A stretch of DNA of 64,000 nucleotides, from NCBI RefSeq assembly GCF_019279795.1, contig NC_056738.1:474231052-474295051 (forward strand). The letters run 5' to 3'. Source of the DNA: Protopterus annectens. Its lineage: Eukaryota; Chordata; Ceratodontiformes; Protopteridae. This document shows positions 1 through 12,260 of the stretch, in pieces (positions within the stretch are counted from its first letter, which is position 1; every line of letters starts with the position of its first letter). The notes beneath the pieces are model-generated. The model was not told the DNA's origin. It searched no databases and saw nothing but the letters and a program-made list of their open reading frames with translations. Made by a program: the position numbers and the translations under genes.

Positions 1-960
1 CTTAACATTCTCAATGCTGGGTCTTCGTAAAATGAATAAAAACTTTAAATTAACAATTCTTACTCAATCGGACCATTTATTATTCATCTTGCAGGGAAGA
101 CAGGTGTCGATTCTGGTGTTTTTAATTAATGCTTCAGTATTGTAATGTTATTTTGACAGTAAGCAACCTTTGCTTAAAAAATCTGTTAAAACTTGTACTA
201 AAAGTTCTAAAAAGTGTCCGTTAAATACAATGTTATTTATGTATCTACGAACATGCACGTAGGTAGAACAGTATTATTATATTAGTTAAATTGCAACTAC
301 ATTAAATACATTGTTACTAATAGATACATAAATAAATAAATAAATAAATAAATAGATATATATAAATATATAAATATACAAATATATAAATATATGTAAA
401 TGTATATTAGATATCTGTTAAATACCTTAAAAAATGTACTTATATTTGAAATAACCATAAACACTAAGAGTGTTAACTGTGGGTGTTTTCTACTATTTAA
501 ATATTTTAACAATAAATTATTATTTCGTTTAAAATTAATTAGGAATGAGTCTATGATTAAGTAATTAATAACAAATAAAATAATGTTATGAATACATTCA
601 AATTAAATGTGAGAGTGTACTCTTAATTAGTAAAAAGTTATTAGTGCAAACATTTTTATCCTAAAGTGCACCTAGCATATTAATTAAAAGACTTTGGCCC
701 ATCTATGTTAGGTTTAGCACACTGTTTCACATAATATTACTGGTTCACAGGTACAAATAATAGTGAACAGAATTTAGAATGGTAAAAGTACTTCAAAATA
801 ATTTTCTGACGAAAATTCACGTGAACTAAATACTTATAGTAGTGATTCTCCTTTAAACAGTAATGAAGTACTATTTAATAAATGACCTAATTGGAGTGTT
901 AACAATGGTTTTAATTGATTAATTGTGTTTTTAGCATTGTATTTAAGCAAGCAAAGAAAT
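1..960. other. AT-rich DNA with no recognised gene
   Basis: The stretch is AT-rich with short A and T runs and no open frame that resembles a known protein. It contains one AAAT/AT-type low-complexity tract, listed separately. I see no motif that would assign it to an element family. Confidence 0.6.
325..400. repeat. (AAAT)n / AT-rich microsatellite
   Basis: Uninterrupted AAAT units (about 329-353) pass into an imperfect ATATAAAT tract up to about 400. A 71-residue open frame across it, rich in Tyr and Ile, is an artefact of the repeat. Such tails are common at LINE 3' ends, but I see no LINE body next to it. Confidence 0.85.
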
Positions 961-964
961 GTTG

Positions 965-1260
965 GTAGTTTATCTTGAAAAAGCCCGTCATAGGAACGGG
1001 TGAAAGCGCTTGATTTATTCCTTGTTTTTCTTTGGATTTTACTACCAAGAAGTGTTTTACCTGCCGTGCATTTTTAACTGCTGGTTCGCATTAAAGGTTT
1101 GTTCTTTATCAACGGAGAAGTATTTTTTATTCCAAGACTTTTAAGAAGAAGTTTATTGGGCTTTGGTGCTTCTGCAACTTTTTTTCCTGCTGCCTTTTGG
1201 GACTTAGTTCGTGTTCAATGCAATGAAGAAGGCTATCTTTATCTAAGCCAAAACCAGTCT
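965..1260 (+). mobile_element. Possible Penelope-like terminal-repeat relic with a hairpin
   Basis: At 984-1000 a perfect 5-bp stem (CCCGT/ACGGG, 7-nt loop) is followed at once by TGAAAGCGC. This layout (an AAG-type start, a short hairpin, then GAAAGC) resembles the hammerhead-like core in terminal repeats of Penelope-like elements. It also resembles the motifs at 34000 and 49445 in this window. The usual CTGATGA box is degraded here (CTTGAAA). No Penelope coding sequence lies next to it, so the assignment rests on the hairpin alone. The DNA to about 1260 is T-rich and otherwise unassigned. Confidence 0.3.
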
Positions 1261-1374
1261 GTTTAACATTCTCTTTGTTATGTGCTTTTTAGCACTACAT
1301 GACATTATTTTGTTTGCCACAGTTTACTGGTCTGTGTTTTTCCTGAACTGATTAATTTTGGGACCTTGCAGTTG

Positions 1375-3280
1375 CCATACAGGCAGGGGCTGTTTTATTT
1401 TACATTGCACACACCACACAACGTTAAGGGTGAGGTGTGTCCCAGGTTACATGTTACATGCAGAACATCCCCATACATGTATAGTATGCTAATGGGGGAT
1501 GTAATGGGTGTATATGGACAATACATAGTGTGACATACCATCATATACACATTAACAGACACATAACAGCAAGACACACATCCGAGATATCAGGGCCTAT
1601 CACTGCTAACTAACTTGACCATGTGTCCAATGTGTTGCAGGTAGGCTGCACACAGCACATGCATAACTGGCTTGGATTGTGGTATCAGTTACCTGTATGG
1701 TTGATGGTGACAGTGGTATCCATAACTTGGTACATGGGACATATACCAGGTGTACCTTGGTGTAATGACAGTTTACACGGCACTCATATCCCCCAGTGGA
1801 TATTGTACTCCCTGAAACCCATGATGACACTCTGCCATACCCACCATCACACATTGGCCATGACTGTGATACAACCCATTGTATACCCCAATAGTGATAC
1901 TACAGGGATATGCCACACACATAGTAGGGTGTTCCAATGTCATGTCTCACCTATGGGCAGCAACAACACTATTTGTATTACTGTGTGGCAATTGGTATTG
2001 CAATAGGAGTATGTGGCCTTGGAGTGCTGTACCCTACAGATAAATGGACATGCCCAACTACACACACATGCCAAAACACAATGGGTATCCCATGCTTATC
2101 AACCCATTTGTAAAACACTGATGTGCTGATACTGCAAGGCTCATGCAGCCGGTATGGGGGGGGACTTAACAGGGTACATGTAATGTCCCATACAGTAGCA
2201 GTTGCATTGGTTGGTAAGGCCCTCATGGAATTATCAAGTACAGGTGTACTAACACACAGTCACTGCTATACTCAGTCATGCACACACGTGTCAGTACAGA
2301 AGTGCATCGCTGCAGGTGATCATAGCTGTGTACTTAGCTATTGTCCAAGGGGAGATGGGTTGTGTAGGGGTTGTGTGTATAGTGGTATCCTGCCACCTGC
2401 CAGGTGGCAGCAGGCAATCTATCAACAGACACTACTGTGGTGACCCTCAGGGAGAGAATGACATGCATCAGCCAATGCTCCAGGTGCCTCCTGCACATGG
2501 CCACTGAGGTGATCAGGATGATATGTATGTAATATGAATTATTACACATGGTTAGTGTGTGTGATGGAGACCTGTACCCAAGTATGTTCTGTTGACTGTG
2601 GTAGTGTAGTGGAAGTACCCGTGGCATGTGGTGTGTATAGGGTGACATCTCCTATATGTGCCAATTCTTACACAGCTTGGCAGATATGTCAATGTCAGTC
2701 AAGCTTAGGTTGCCTGTACATATCCCAGATGGATACCTGCCATCTGCACATCTGTACAGAGACTCACAGTCATCAGCTTGGCAAGTAGTGATGCAGTAGC
2801 ATGAGTGTGTTGACAGATAGACATCTGACAATATGTATGCCATAACAGCATGTTGGAAGCCGTCACTAACATGTGCTGTACAGACAGTAGTCTACAGTTA
2901 CATTCCACATGATGGATCATTACCCAGTAAGGGGTATATACTGTGACACAGCTCACACACCAGGGATACAACAGGGAGACCTTGGTGTCCAGCTATGCCC
3001 ACAGATGTGCCTGTTGTCAGTACTACATTTAGCACTCTGCTCTTGCCTGGGTTAGCACTGACAACAGTAATACTGCCATGATACACCATATGCTAGTGTG
3101 ACAGCATGTACCCTGGGCTACTACACCTGTATGTAGCACATTCACATGGATAACAGTGCTATACAGGCCTCATATATGTCTGTGTCTCACACATGATGCT
3201 CACACCCCTTGCTACAGTAATGACAGCACATAGGTGCATGTATTGTACATGGCATTACATACACTCATTAAAGATTATCA
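1375..3280. other. CA/TG-rich relic DNA, no gene recognised
   Basis: The composition changes sharply at about 1375: the DNA becomes rich in CA, TG, ACA and CATG, with few CpG. Several 60-127-residue open frames exist on both strands, but none resembles a protein family I know and they overlap one another. The texture matches the 3' flanks of the two Harbinger elements (12.3-13.5 and 53.1-53.3 kb). It could therefore be old, CpG-decayed transposon interior, but I could not align it to them by eye. Confidence 0.4.
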
Positions 3281-3282
3281 GA

Positions 3283-3650
3283 CTGGGTGGCGTGTCTTGG
3301 TTACCAGGGCTAAGCCATGCTTAGCAGGTATCAACATTGCTGCAATATAACAGCTAAGCTGAATTGCGCACTGGTAAGCAAAGCCTACCAGTGTGCAAAT
3401 CAGCTTAGCACACTGGTAAGTGAAGCCTACCCTGCGGAAGCGCCCATACATTTACCTGTAGCATAGCACCGCATAGCTTCGCACAAGCCTGTGCAAACAC
3501 CTTAAAGCTGCTCAAAAGTACCTTAACCACTCTGCATCTGACAGCCCTTGTCCTTCCCAGCAACAAAATGTACAGCCCTTGCAGGTCTTGAACCCAGGAC
3601 CCTGCACACTGACATCACAGCACTTAACCACTACGCCATGACCACTGTGA
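3283..3650 (-). mobile_element. tRNA-derived SINE (relic)
   Basis: Read on the minus strand from about 3645, the head has a near-consensus RNA polymerase III A box (TGGCGTAGTGG, 3638-3628) and an exact-fit B box (GGTTCAAGACC, 3594-3584) with 33 nt between them. That is normal tRNA spacing. The acceptor ends do not pair, so it is a tRNA-derived SINE head and not a working tRNA gene. The body continues towards 3283 and contains a strong 24-bp hairpin (listed separately). The 3' boundary and family name are uncertain. The part beyond about 3500 may belong to another element. Confidence 0.6.
3353..3409. repeat. 24-bp inverted repeat (hairpin) in the SINE body
   Basis: The arms 3353-3376 and 3386-3409 are reverse complements with about three mismatches and enclose a 9-nt loop. 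Both arms contain GCTAAGCTGA or TCAGCTTAGC and end in CTGGTA or TACCAG. A third partial copy of the same sequence follows (about 3406-3433), so the hairpin sits in a small repeat cluster. Confidence 0.8.
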
Positions 3651-3859
3651 AGACAGCTGTTGTTTTACTAATATAGCTGTCAATACACATACTGAGTAGT
3701 ATTGAACAATGGCCTTTAGTTCCTGAATTGTGTAGTCCTTGTTATTAATATGACTGTTGCATCACATATGTTGTTGTATCATAATGTGCACATAGCAGAT
3801 AAATACAGTGAGATACATGTGGGAGGGTATACACAATCATGAGTTTACTCATGACAGGA

Positions 3860-3999
3860 ATATGGTTGTATACATATGCTAGGTCTGTATATGTCTACAT
3901 GTACATACATATGTATACTCATACATATGTCTGTATACACATCTGTATAGTGCTACATATATATATGGTCATGTGTACATGTCTTCATATGTACATATT

Positions 4000-4095
<96 letters not shown>

Positions 4096-4104
4096 GATAT
4101 GTGC

Positions 4105-4150
<46 letters not shown>

Positions 4151-4500
4151 GTATATGTATATATAGATATATGTCTATATAGCTATATATATATATGCAC
4201 ATCCTATGTGTACAGATATGCCTAGTTATGTTGGTATTTATGTAGATATCTATAACTATATGTGCATACATATCTATTCTGATATACCTACTACTGTCAA
4301 TATATATGTAGATAACCATACGTATATGTGCAGATGTATCACTATCTGTATATGTGTAGACATATATTGCTCTGTATATGTATATATCTGGGTGTGTATA
4401 TGTATACCTATGTACATATACATACCCATCTATATATGTCGATATGTATATGCGTATATATCTATATAGATATTTGGATAATTATATATACATATATTTT
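3860..4500. repeat. (TA)n microsatellite with degenerate TATG/TACA flanks
   Basis: Pure TA runs span about 4003-4085 and 4107-4149. They are separated by a short interruption and flanked on both sides by imperfect TATA/CATA/TGTA repeats from about 3860 to 4500. Open frames of alternating Tyr and Ile on both strands come from the repeat. The graded decay outward suggests repeated expansion from a CA/TG/TA-rich ancestor. Confidence 0.9.
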
Positions 4501-7058
4501 CATCATATGTCCTGAACATGGAGTGTAGCCCTACCTCAGCCCCTATAGTCCCAATTTCATAGTGCAAGGGGATGTCAGGTATGTATAGCAGGTATATTAG
4601 TAGATTATTGCTGCTGTAATAGGGATTGTCTTCACAGACATGGTTTGTGTGGGAGGTCGCATTTGCTTTTCACATGTGCGCCATTGGCTCCTGACAGACA
4701 TCCTAAGGACATCATAGTACAGTACCGCTGCTAGCACGTAATGTTCCTGTGGACTACAGCAGAGATGTTGGCTAATATATGTGGACATTCTGACACACTC
4801 TGGACAGTCCAGAGGTATACACAGACCCCTTAGTGCAAAACATGTGGACCAAGCTTGACAATGTGGATGTTAACAACCATGTAGATGGGTATAACATGTA
4901 ATGACTGGTATACATTTGCTCACATAGGTTATGCATTCACACACCCCTGTCTGTATTAACACATACTAACCACTGGTACAGAGGTGCCATGGCCACATAC
5001 TACCCACTAGATATTGACATACATCTGTACAGCATCCAACTGCTCTGTCTGACATACATGGCTGTTAAGGGTGGCCTGGCAGCAGAACAGCTGGCAAGTA
5101 TCTGGACATGACATCTCACTGGGTAAGTACACTAAGCTGCTCGGCATGTAACAAAGCACTGTGCAGGCTACAGGCAGACTGGCTCAACACTGGCCTGCAT
5201 TTCCTATGGGGGAATGCACATGTACCTGTATATATAGCAGGCTCTACAGGCATGTCACAGCACAGGGTAAGATACACCTGTGTGAAAGTGCATAACCACA
5301 TCCAATGTGAATACAGACACATATGGTAAGCTAGCATAATATGACAGTATATGGACTATCTGTTCAACACCATCCTCATATGTGCCACTCACACACTAAC
5401 CCATACGTATAATGGGCCGCTACACTGTGTGGTCCGATGCCTGTCTGTGGTATGGGACATGTGTTTGTATGGCCCTACAAACATGTAAGCCAATACGGTA
5501 ACATACAGTGGAGCAGCATGTAATATCAGATAGGATGGGACCAAGAACAATGACATCTACCACAGTCTGTACAGAGGCAAAAGTACATATTAACAATAAA
5601 CACACTGTCAACATTCCCCATAAGTACACAGACCTCAATACTATACACACAACCACAGAATGTCCAGGTTATGTCATCAAATATAACCCCTACTGTACAT
5701 AATATGTGTAGCAGTCTGATATCTCAATGACTTGTTATCAGATATTATGTCACTAATTATGGTGTACAGCACATATGCACCTCTTAATGCATGACATATG
5801 CACAATGGTTTACAGAGGTATGGCTGGAAGCACATACACAGGGCCAGTATTGACATGTTGCTGTGATAACTTCATACATTTACTGTTGTAACAAGGTTTG
5901 TTGCAAAATATGTCCTATGAGGGATATGAAGTCAGTAACTGTCACGGCTTTCACCATCTACAGACTGCAATCCTCACACTACCTTCTGCAGTATACAGAT
6001 AGGTGCTCTGTGGGTAACACATGAAACCAAAGGCACCACACACTGTCCAGTTTGCAGATGATCCTACAGATGGGGATTCCTCATAAACATAACACTGACA
6101 TGGCAGGTATTAAAATATGTAGGACAACCATATCCACACACACCCTGATAAACCAACATTACTGCAAATGCAGTATAGCAGCACTTGCAGTCTGTAGTCA
6201 GGTCAGGAACATCCCCCTCCTATGTGTTGCTCTGTTTCCATAGTGTATGTTGTTAGAGGTAAATCCCCAATCCATCTGAGATGCTGTTTGCCAAACAACA
6301 GATTGCGTTCCTGCTCACAGTGAATGGAAAGGCCCACCATCAACATGATGCTCCTAGATATTGGAGTGTGTTTTCATGCAATTGGCTATGGGAAAGTTAC
6401 CACAGCTGTTCCACATGCAATCAGCTAGAGAAGGGCTGCAATTCGTGAAGAGGCCATCAGCTGATCATGGGCATCACTTAAAATACACATGCTGCTGCCT
6501 AAACAAAACAGGTGTAGGTCTCCACATCCACCAGAGAGGTAATGAGAGAGGCAGACAGCGGCAAAGACAAGTCAGGTAGGGGTGGGAGAGTAAAACCGAA
6601 GCATGTTTGTGTCACACACCTACCAGCACAGGGTATCAAACCCCTGATGACTATGTAGTGCTATCACATTTCTATGCAGTTATTGGATGTGCCACATAGG
6701 TTACATGTTGAGGAGCCCTCAGAACGTATATGTGATGGTGAGTGACATCTGCAACAGGGATATGGTAGTTATACGGTAGGTGTAGTATACATGCCTGTCT
6801 GCATGAACAGCTGCCAGTGTCAACACAGCCACACTCTCACAGGGACGCACACACATTGACACACTTGGAAGGGCTAGGAATACAACTCATCACTAGTGAG
6901 ATTGCCACAACACATTACTGTGCAGGTATTGCATGCACCACGGGGTCATACAGAGGTTATATGGGCAAAGGGTATGGGGAAGTGTCTGACATCAGACAGC
7001 ATGCTTCAGTATGCCAATGGGGGTTGTAGTGAGTGGGAATGTGTTCTTACACATCATA
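4500..7058. other. CA/TG-rich relic DNA, no gene recognised
   Basis: The texture is the same as at 1.4-3.3 kb: many ACA, TGTG and CATG words, few CpG, and short overlapping frames on both strands without family resemblance. I see no terminal repeats or RT/transposase motifs. It is probably degenerate transposon DNA, but this rests on composition only. Confidence 0.4.
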
Positions 7059-7059
7059 C

Positions 7060-7111
<52 letters not shown>
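7059..7111. repeat. (CA)n microsatellite
   Basis: An uninterrupted CA dinucleotide repeat of about 53 bp. The Thr-His frame through it is a repeat artefact. Confidence 0.95.
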
Positions 7112-7113
<2 letters not shown>

Positions 7114-7900
7114 GTGCCAGTACTGACATGCATGGGTGCATTGCTTCATGAGTGTGTAGTGATCGACTATGCCAGATGGCTATACAAGGCTAGTTGATGG
7201 GTATAACTTGGCATCAGGCCACATGACAATGATCTGCATTGTGGCTCAGGGGTGTAGTTTCTGGATTTGCCCACATAGGTGGGTATTGTATTCACCATCC
7301 AGTCACCTGGGTGACTATTGCATGTGGCCAATGCTGTGCATTGCTTGCCATGTATGTGTTTCTTAGTCCAAGACATGGACGATGTCTGGGATATGCGCAC
7401 CTCCCACATGCATGTACAGTGACATGTGGAACTGTACCTGGGGTGTCTGGCCCATGTTGTGTACACAGATTATCATCAGATGTGCCAGTCTTGGCCTCAT
7501 GTGGTGGGACCTGGTAATGGACAGCAGGTTTACCCTGCACCTACATTGATAGCATGCTAACAGCATTCCCTGGTGTCAGTGGCATCTATCCATACAGGTC
7601 ATGTTTTCAGGCATGGTATGTCCTTTGTGGGTCACATCTGATGGCACCACAGGTTTGCAGGGGTCCAGTGGGGAACATGGGGAAGGTGCACTGTCTGCAT
7701 GTATGTGCCTATTGGACAGATGGAGAGGGTGCCATGCCCTCTGTAGCCTGCTGAAATCACTCGATAATTACTATCAGTTAGCAATATGCAGTGTACTACC
7801 AACATAGTGGCTGTTGCCTAGATAAGTGTGGGTGTGTGTGTGAGTGTATGAGACATGGGTTGAGAGTGTTCTCTGGGTAATACTGGGGTTGCTAACTTTG
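7112..7900. other. CA/TG-rich relic DNA upstream of the tandem duplication
   Basis: It continues the CA/TG-rich texture. Open frames of 65-99 residues exist on both strands, but they overlap and have no recognisable domain. The stretch ends exactly where the 2.18-kb tandem duplication begins. Confidence 0.4.
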
Positions 7901-8063
7901 TTTGCCTGGCCTTGATGTCACATGTATGGGTATGAATTTGCACCCCAGCCTCTCGGCTATTTCACATCTGTTATCCCTGTATGGTGGATATTGTGATATA
8001 TACTAGGGCCTCCATATAAGAAATTTGCAAAACCCATTCTACATTGGGCCCAGTTGTCACTGT

Positions 8064-8065
<2 letters not shown>

Positions 8066-8127
<62 letters not shown>
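8066..8127. repeat. (CA)n microsatellite in unit 1
   Basis: A pure CA tract of about 62 bp near the left end of unit 1. The matching tract in unit 2 (10248-10328) is longer, so the two diverged in length after duplication. Confidence 0.95.
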
Positions 8128-8128
<1 letters not shown>

Positions 8129-9691
8129 GTCATGTCTGGGATTAGAGCTCCCACCTAACTTGTTTATTACACTATAGCACTACATAGTTATAGTATGTGC
8201 CACAGAGATTACTGGAGTACTCCTTCCCCAAAGGTGTATTTCACATTGGATGACATCAGCAGGCTTGCCAAAGTAGGGTATTCAATTGTAGTTAGTGTGG
8301 CTAGGCTAAAATGCATTGCTCCCTACACAGACATTGAAACATACACAAAACACCAAGAACTGACATGTGTGGGTATAGAACCCTAACAGGGGTCTATATC
8401 ACACTACAGCATGAAGCTGTTATAGGACGCACCACAGGGATTACTGGAGAACTCCTTCCCCAAAGGTGTATTTCACAATGAATGACATCAGCAGGATTGC
8501 CAAAGTAGGGCATTTGAATTGCAGTGAGTGTGGCTAGGCTATAATGCATTGCTCCCTACAAAGACATTGAAAAACACACAAAACATCCACAACTGACATG
8601 TGTGGGTATAGAACTGCTAACAGAGGTCTATATCACACTACAGCATGAAGCTGTTATAGGATGCACCACGGGGATTACTGGTGTACTCCTTCTCCAAAGG
8701 TGTATTTCACAATGAATGACAGCAGCAGGATTGCCAAAGTAGGGCATTTGAATTGTCATGAGTGTGGCTAGGCTAAAATGCATTGCTCCCTAAACAGATA
8801 TTGGAACACACACAAAACATCCACAACTGACATATGTGGGTATAGAACCCCTAAAAGAGGTCTATATTACACTACAGCATGAAGCTGTTATAGGATGCAC
8901 CACTGGGATTACTGGTGTACTTTTTCACCAAAGGTGTATTTCACAGTGAATGACATCAGCAGGATTGCCACAGTAGGGCATTTGAAATGTACTGAGTGTG
9001 ACTAGCCTAAAATGCATTGCTCCCTACACAGACATTGAAACACACACAAAACATCCAGAACTGCTATGGGTGGGAATAGAACCCTATCAGAGTTCTATAT
9101 CACACTTCAGCAGTACGCAGTTATGGCACGTGCTACAGAGAGTACTGGGCTCCAACCTTCACAGAGGTGTATTTCTAAGTAGATGACATCAGCAGCCTTG
9201 CCAAAGTAGAGCATTTGAATTGTAGGTAGTGTGACTACCCTAAAAAGCATTGCTCTCTACACAGACAGACACACACACATGTCAAGTCTGGGATTAGAAC
9301 TCCTACCTATTTTAACACACTACAGCAATATGCAATTATGGCATATGCTACGGAGATTACTGGGCTGCAGCCTTCCCAGAGATGTATTTCTAGGTGGATG
9401 ACAACAGCCATACCAAAGTAGAGCATTTGAATTGTGGGGAGTGTGACTAACCTAAAAAACATTGCTCTCTACACAGACAGACACACACACATGCCAAGTC
9501 TAGGATTAGAACTCCTATCTAACTATTTTAACACACCACAGCAGTATGCAATTATGGCATGTGCTACAGAGATTACTGGGCTACAGCCTTCCCAGAGATG
9601 TATTTCTAGATGGATGACAACAGCCTTACCAAAGTAGAGCATTTGAATTTTACGGAGTGTGACTACCCTAAAAAGCATTGCTCTCTACACA

Positions 9692-9692
<1 letters not shown>

Positions 9693-9774
<82 letters not shown>
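9693..9774. repeat. (CA)n microsatellite near the end of unit 1
   Basis: A pure CA tract of about 82 bp inside the last short monomer. The copy in unit 2 (11897-11952) is shorter. The tract appears to have grown from the CACACACA stretch present in the neighbouring monomers. Confidence 0.95.
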
Positions 9775-9778
<4 letters not shown>

Positions 9779-10245
9779 CATATCTAGGATTGGAACTCCT
9801 ACCTAACTAGTTTATCACACTACAGCAGTATGCAGTTATGTGATGTGCCTTGGAGATTACTGGGCTACAACTCTCCCAAAGGTGTATTTCACAGTGGATG
9901 ACCTCAGCAGGCTTGTCATAGTAGGGCTATGGGGAGTGCAGTGTGTGTGCATGGGCCATAACCCATTCATCTAGAGGTTGACACGCCACATGCGGGCACA
10001 CACAGGGTCATATTTCACAGGTATGTGTATAAAGCTGCAAGATGACTACTTCCTTGTACAGTCATGTTGCACAGCTAGCACGTTTGCCTGGCCTTGATGT
10101 CACATGTATGGGTATGAATTTGCACCCCAGCCTCTCGGCTATTTCACATCTGTTATCCCTGTATGGTGGATATTGTGATATATACTAGGGCCTCCATATA
10201 AGAAATTTGCAAAACCCATTCTACATTGGGCCCAGTTGTCACTGT

Positions 10246-10247
<2 letters not shown>

Positions 10248-10328
<81 letters not shown>
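10248..10328. repeat. (CA)n microsatellite in unit 2
   Basis: A pure CA tract of about 81 bp, longer than its counterpart at 8066-8127. A Cys-Val frame on the minus strand is an artefact. Confidence 0.95.
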
Positions 10329-10330
<2 letters not shown>

Positions 10331-11895
10331 GTCATGTCTGGGATTAGAGCTCCCACCTAACTTGTTTATTACACTATAGCACTACATAGTTATAGTATGT
10401 GCCACAGAGATTACTGGAGTACTCCTTCCCCAAAGGTGTATTTCACATTGGATGACATCAGCAGGCTTGCCAAAGTAGGGTATTCGAATTGTAGTTAGTG
10501 TGGCTAGGCTAAAATGCATTGCTCCCTACACAGACATTGAAACATACACAAAACACCCGCAACTGACATGTGTGGGTATAGAACCCCTAACAGAGGTCTA
10601 TATCACACTACAGCATGAAGCTGTTATAGGACGCACCACAGGGATTACTGGAGAACTCCTTCCCCAAAGGTGTATTTCACAATGAATGACATCAGCAGGA
10701 TTGCCAAAGTAGGGCATTTGAATTGCAGTTAGTGTGGCTAGGCTATAATGCATTGCTCCCTACAAAGACATTGAAAAACACGCAAAACATCCACAACTGA
10801 CATGTGTGGGTATAGAACTGCTAACAGAGGTCTATATCACACTACAGCATGAAGCTGTTATAGGATGCACCACGGGGATTACTGGTGTACTCCTTCTCCA
10901 AAGGTGTATTTCACAATGAATGACAGCAGCAGGATTGCCAAAGTAGGGCATTTGAATTGTCATGAGTGTGGCTAGGCTAAAATGCATTGCTCCCTAAACA
11001 GATATTGGAACACACACAAAACATCCACAACTGACATATGTGGGTATAGAACCCCTAAAAGAGGTCTATATTACACTACAGCATGAAGCTGTTATAGGAT
11101 GCACCACTGGGATTACTGGTGTACTTTTTCACCAAAGGTGTATTTCACAGTGAATGACATCAGCAGGATTGCCACAGTAGGGCATTTGAAATGTACTGAG
11201 TGTGACTAGCCTAAAATGCATTGCTCCCTACACAGACATTGAAACACACACAAAACATCCAGAACTGCTATGGGTGGGAATAGAACCCTATCAGAGTTCT
11301 ATATCACACTTCAGCAGTACGCAGTTATGGCACGTGCTACAGAGAGTACTGGGCTCCAACCTTCACAGAGGTGTATTTCTAAGTAGATGACATCAGCAGC
11401 CTTGCCAAAGTAGAGCATTTGAATTGTAGGTAGTGTGACTACCCTAAAAAGCATTGCTCTCTACACAGACAGACACACACACATGTCAAGTCTGGGATTA
11501 GAACTCCTACCTATTTTAACACACTACAGCAATATGCAATTATGGCATATGCTACGGAGATTACTGGGCTGCAGCCTTCCCAGAGATGTATTTCTAGGTG
11601 GATGACAACAGCCATACCAAAGTAGAGCATTTGAATTGTGGGGAGTGTGACTAACCTAAAAAACATTGCTCTCTACACAGACAGACACACACACATGCCA
11701 AGTCTAGGATTAGAACTCCTATCTAACTATTTTAACACACCACAGCAGTATGCAATTATGGCATGTGCTACAGAGATTACTGGGCTACAGCCTTCCCAGA
11801 GATGTATTTCTAGATGGATGACAACAGCCTTACCAAAGTAGAGCATTTGAATTTTACGGAGTGTGACTACCCTAAAAAGCATTGCTCTCTACACA

Positions 11896-11896
<1 letters not shown>

Positions 11897-11952
<56 letters not shown>
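11897..11952. repeat. (CA)n microsatellite near the end of unit 2
   Basis: A pure CA tract of about 56 bp, shorter than its counterpart at 9693-9774. Confidence 0.95.
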
Positions 11953-11956
<4 letters not shown>

Positions 11957-12260
11957 CATATCTAGGATTGGAACTCCTACCTAACTAGTTTATCACACTA
12001 CAGCAGTATGCAGTTATGGGATGTGCCTTGGAGATTACTGGGCTACAACTCTCCCAAAGGTGTATTTCACAGTGGATGACCTCAGCAGGCTTGTCATAGT
12101 AGGGCTATGGGGAGTGCAGTGTGTGTGCATGGGCCATAACCCATTCATCTAGAGGTTGACACGCCACATGCGGGCACACACAGGGTCATATTTCACAGGT
12201 ATGTGTATACAGCTGCAAGATGACTACTTCCTTGTACAGTCATGTTGCACAGCTAGCACG

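Larger units (their letters stand above)
7901..10082. repeat. Tandem duplication, unit 1 (2.18 kb) of a tRNA-like satellite
   Basis: The 2182 bp from 7901 to 10082 are repeated almost perfectly at 10083-12260. Inside are about eight monomers. The shared word GCATTGCT (or ACATTGCT) starts at 8313, 8546, 8780, 9014, 9247, 9459 and 9675, giving periods of 233, 234, 234, 233, 212 and 216 bp. Two monomer types are visible: an older 233-bp form and a 212-216-bp form carrying CAGACAGACACACA. Read on the minus strand, each monomer holds a decayed tRNA-like head ending in a B-box-like AGTTCTAATCCC. Confidence 0.9.
10083..12260. repeat. Tandem duplication, unit 2 (2.18 kb) of a tRNA-like satellite
   Basis: This is the second copy of the unit, 2178 bp long. 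It differs from unit 1 mainly in the two (CA)n lengths and a handful of substitutions (for example around 10486 and 10558). Even short predicted frames such as the 62-residue frame at 11202-11390 are identical to those in unit 1 (8998-9186). The junction reads AGCTAGCACG followed by TTTGCC, and the same AGCTAGCACG ends unit 2 at 12260. Such high identity means a recent duplication or an assembly artefact. Confidence 0.9.

Noticed and set aside
3573-3645. Possible true tRNA gene on the minus strand
   Set aside because: A and B boxes fit, but the acceptor ends do not pair and a SINE-like body follows, so it is a tRNA-derived SINE head.
7901-12260. CRISPR-like array
   Set aside because: The units are 212-234 bp without short conserved repeats and unique spacers, and the DNA is clearly eukaryotic.
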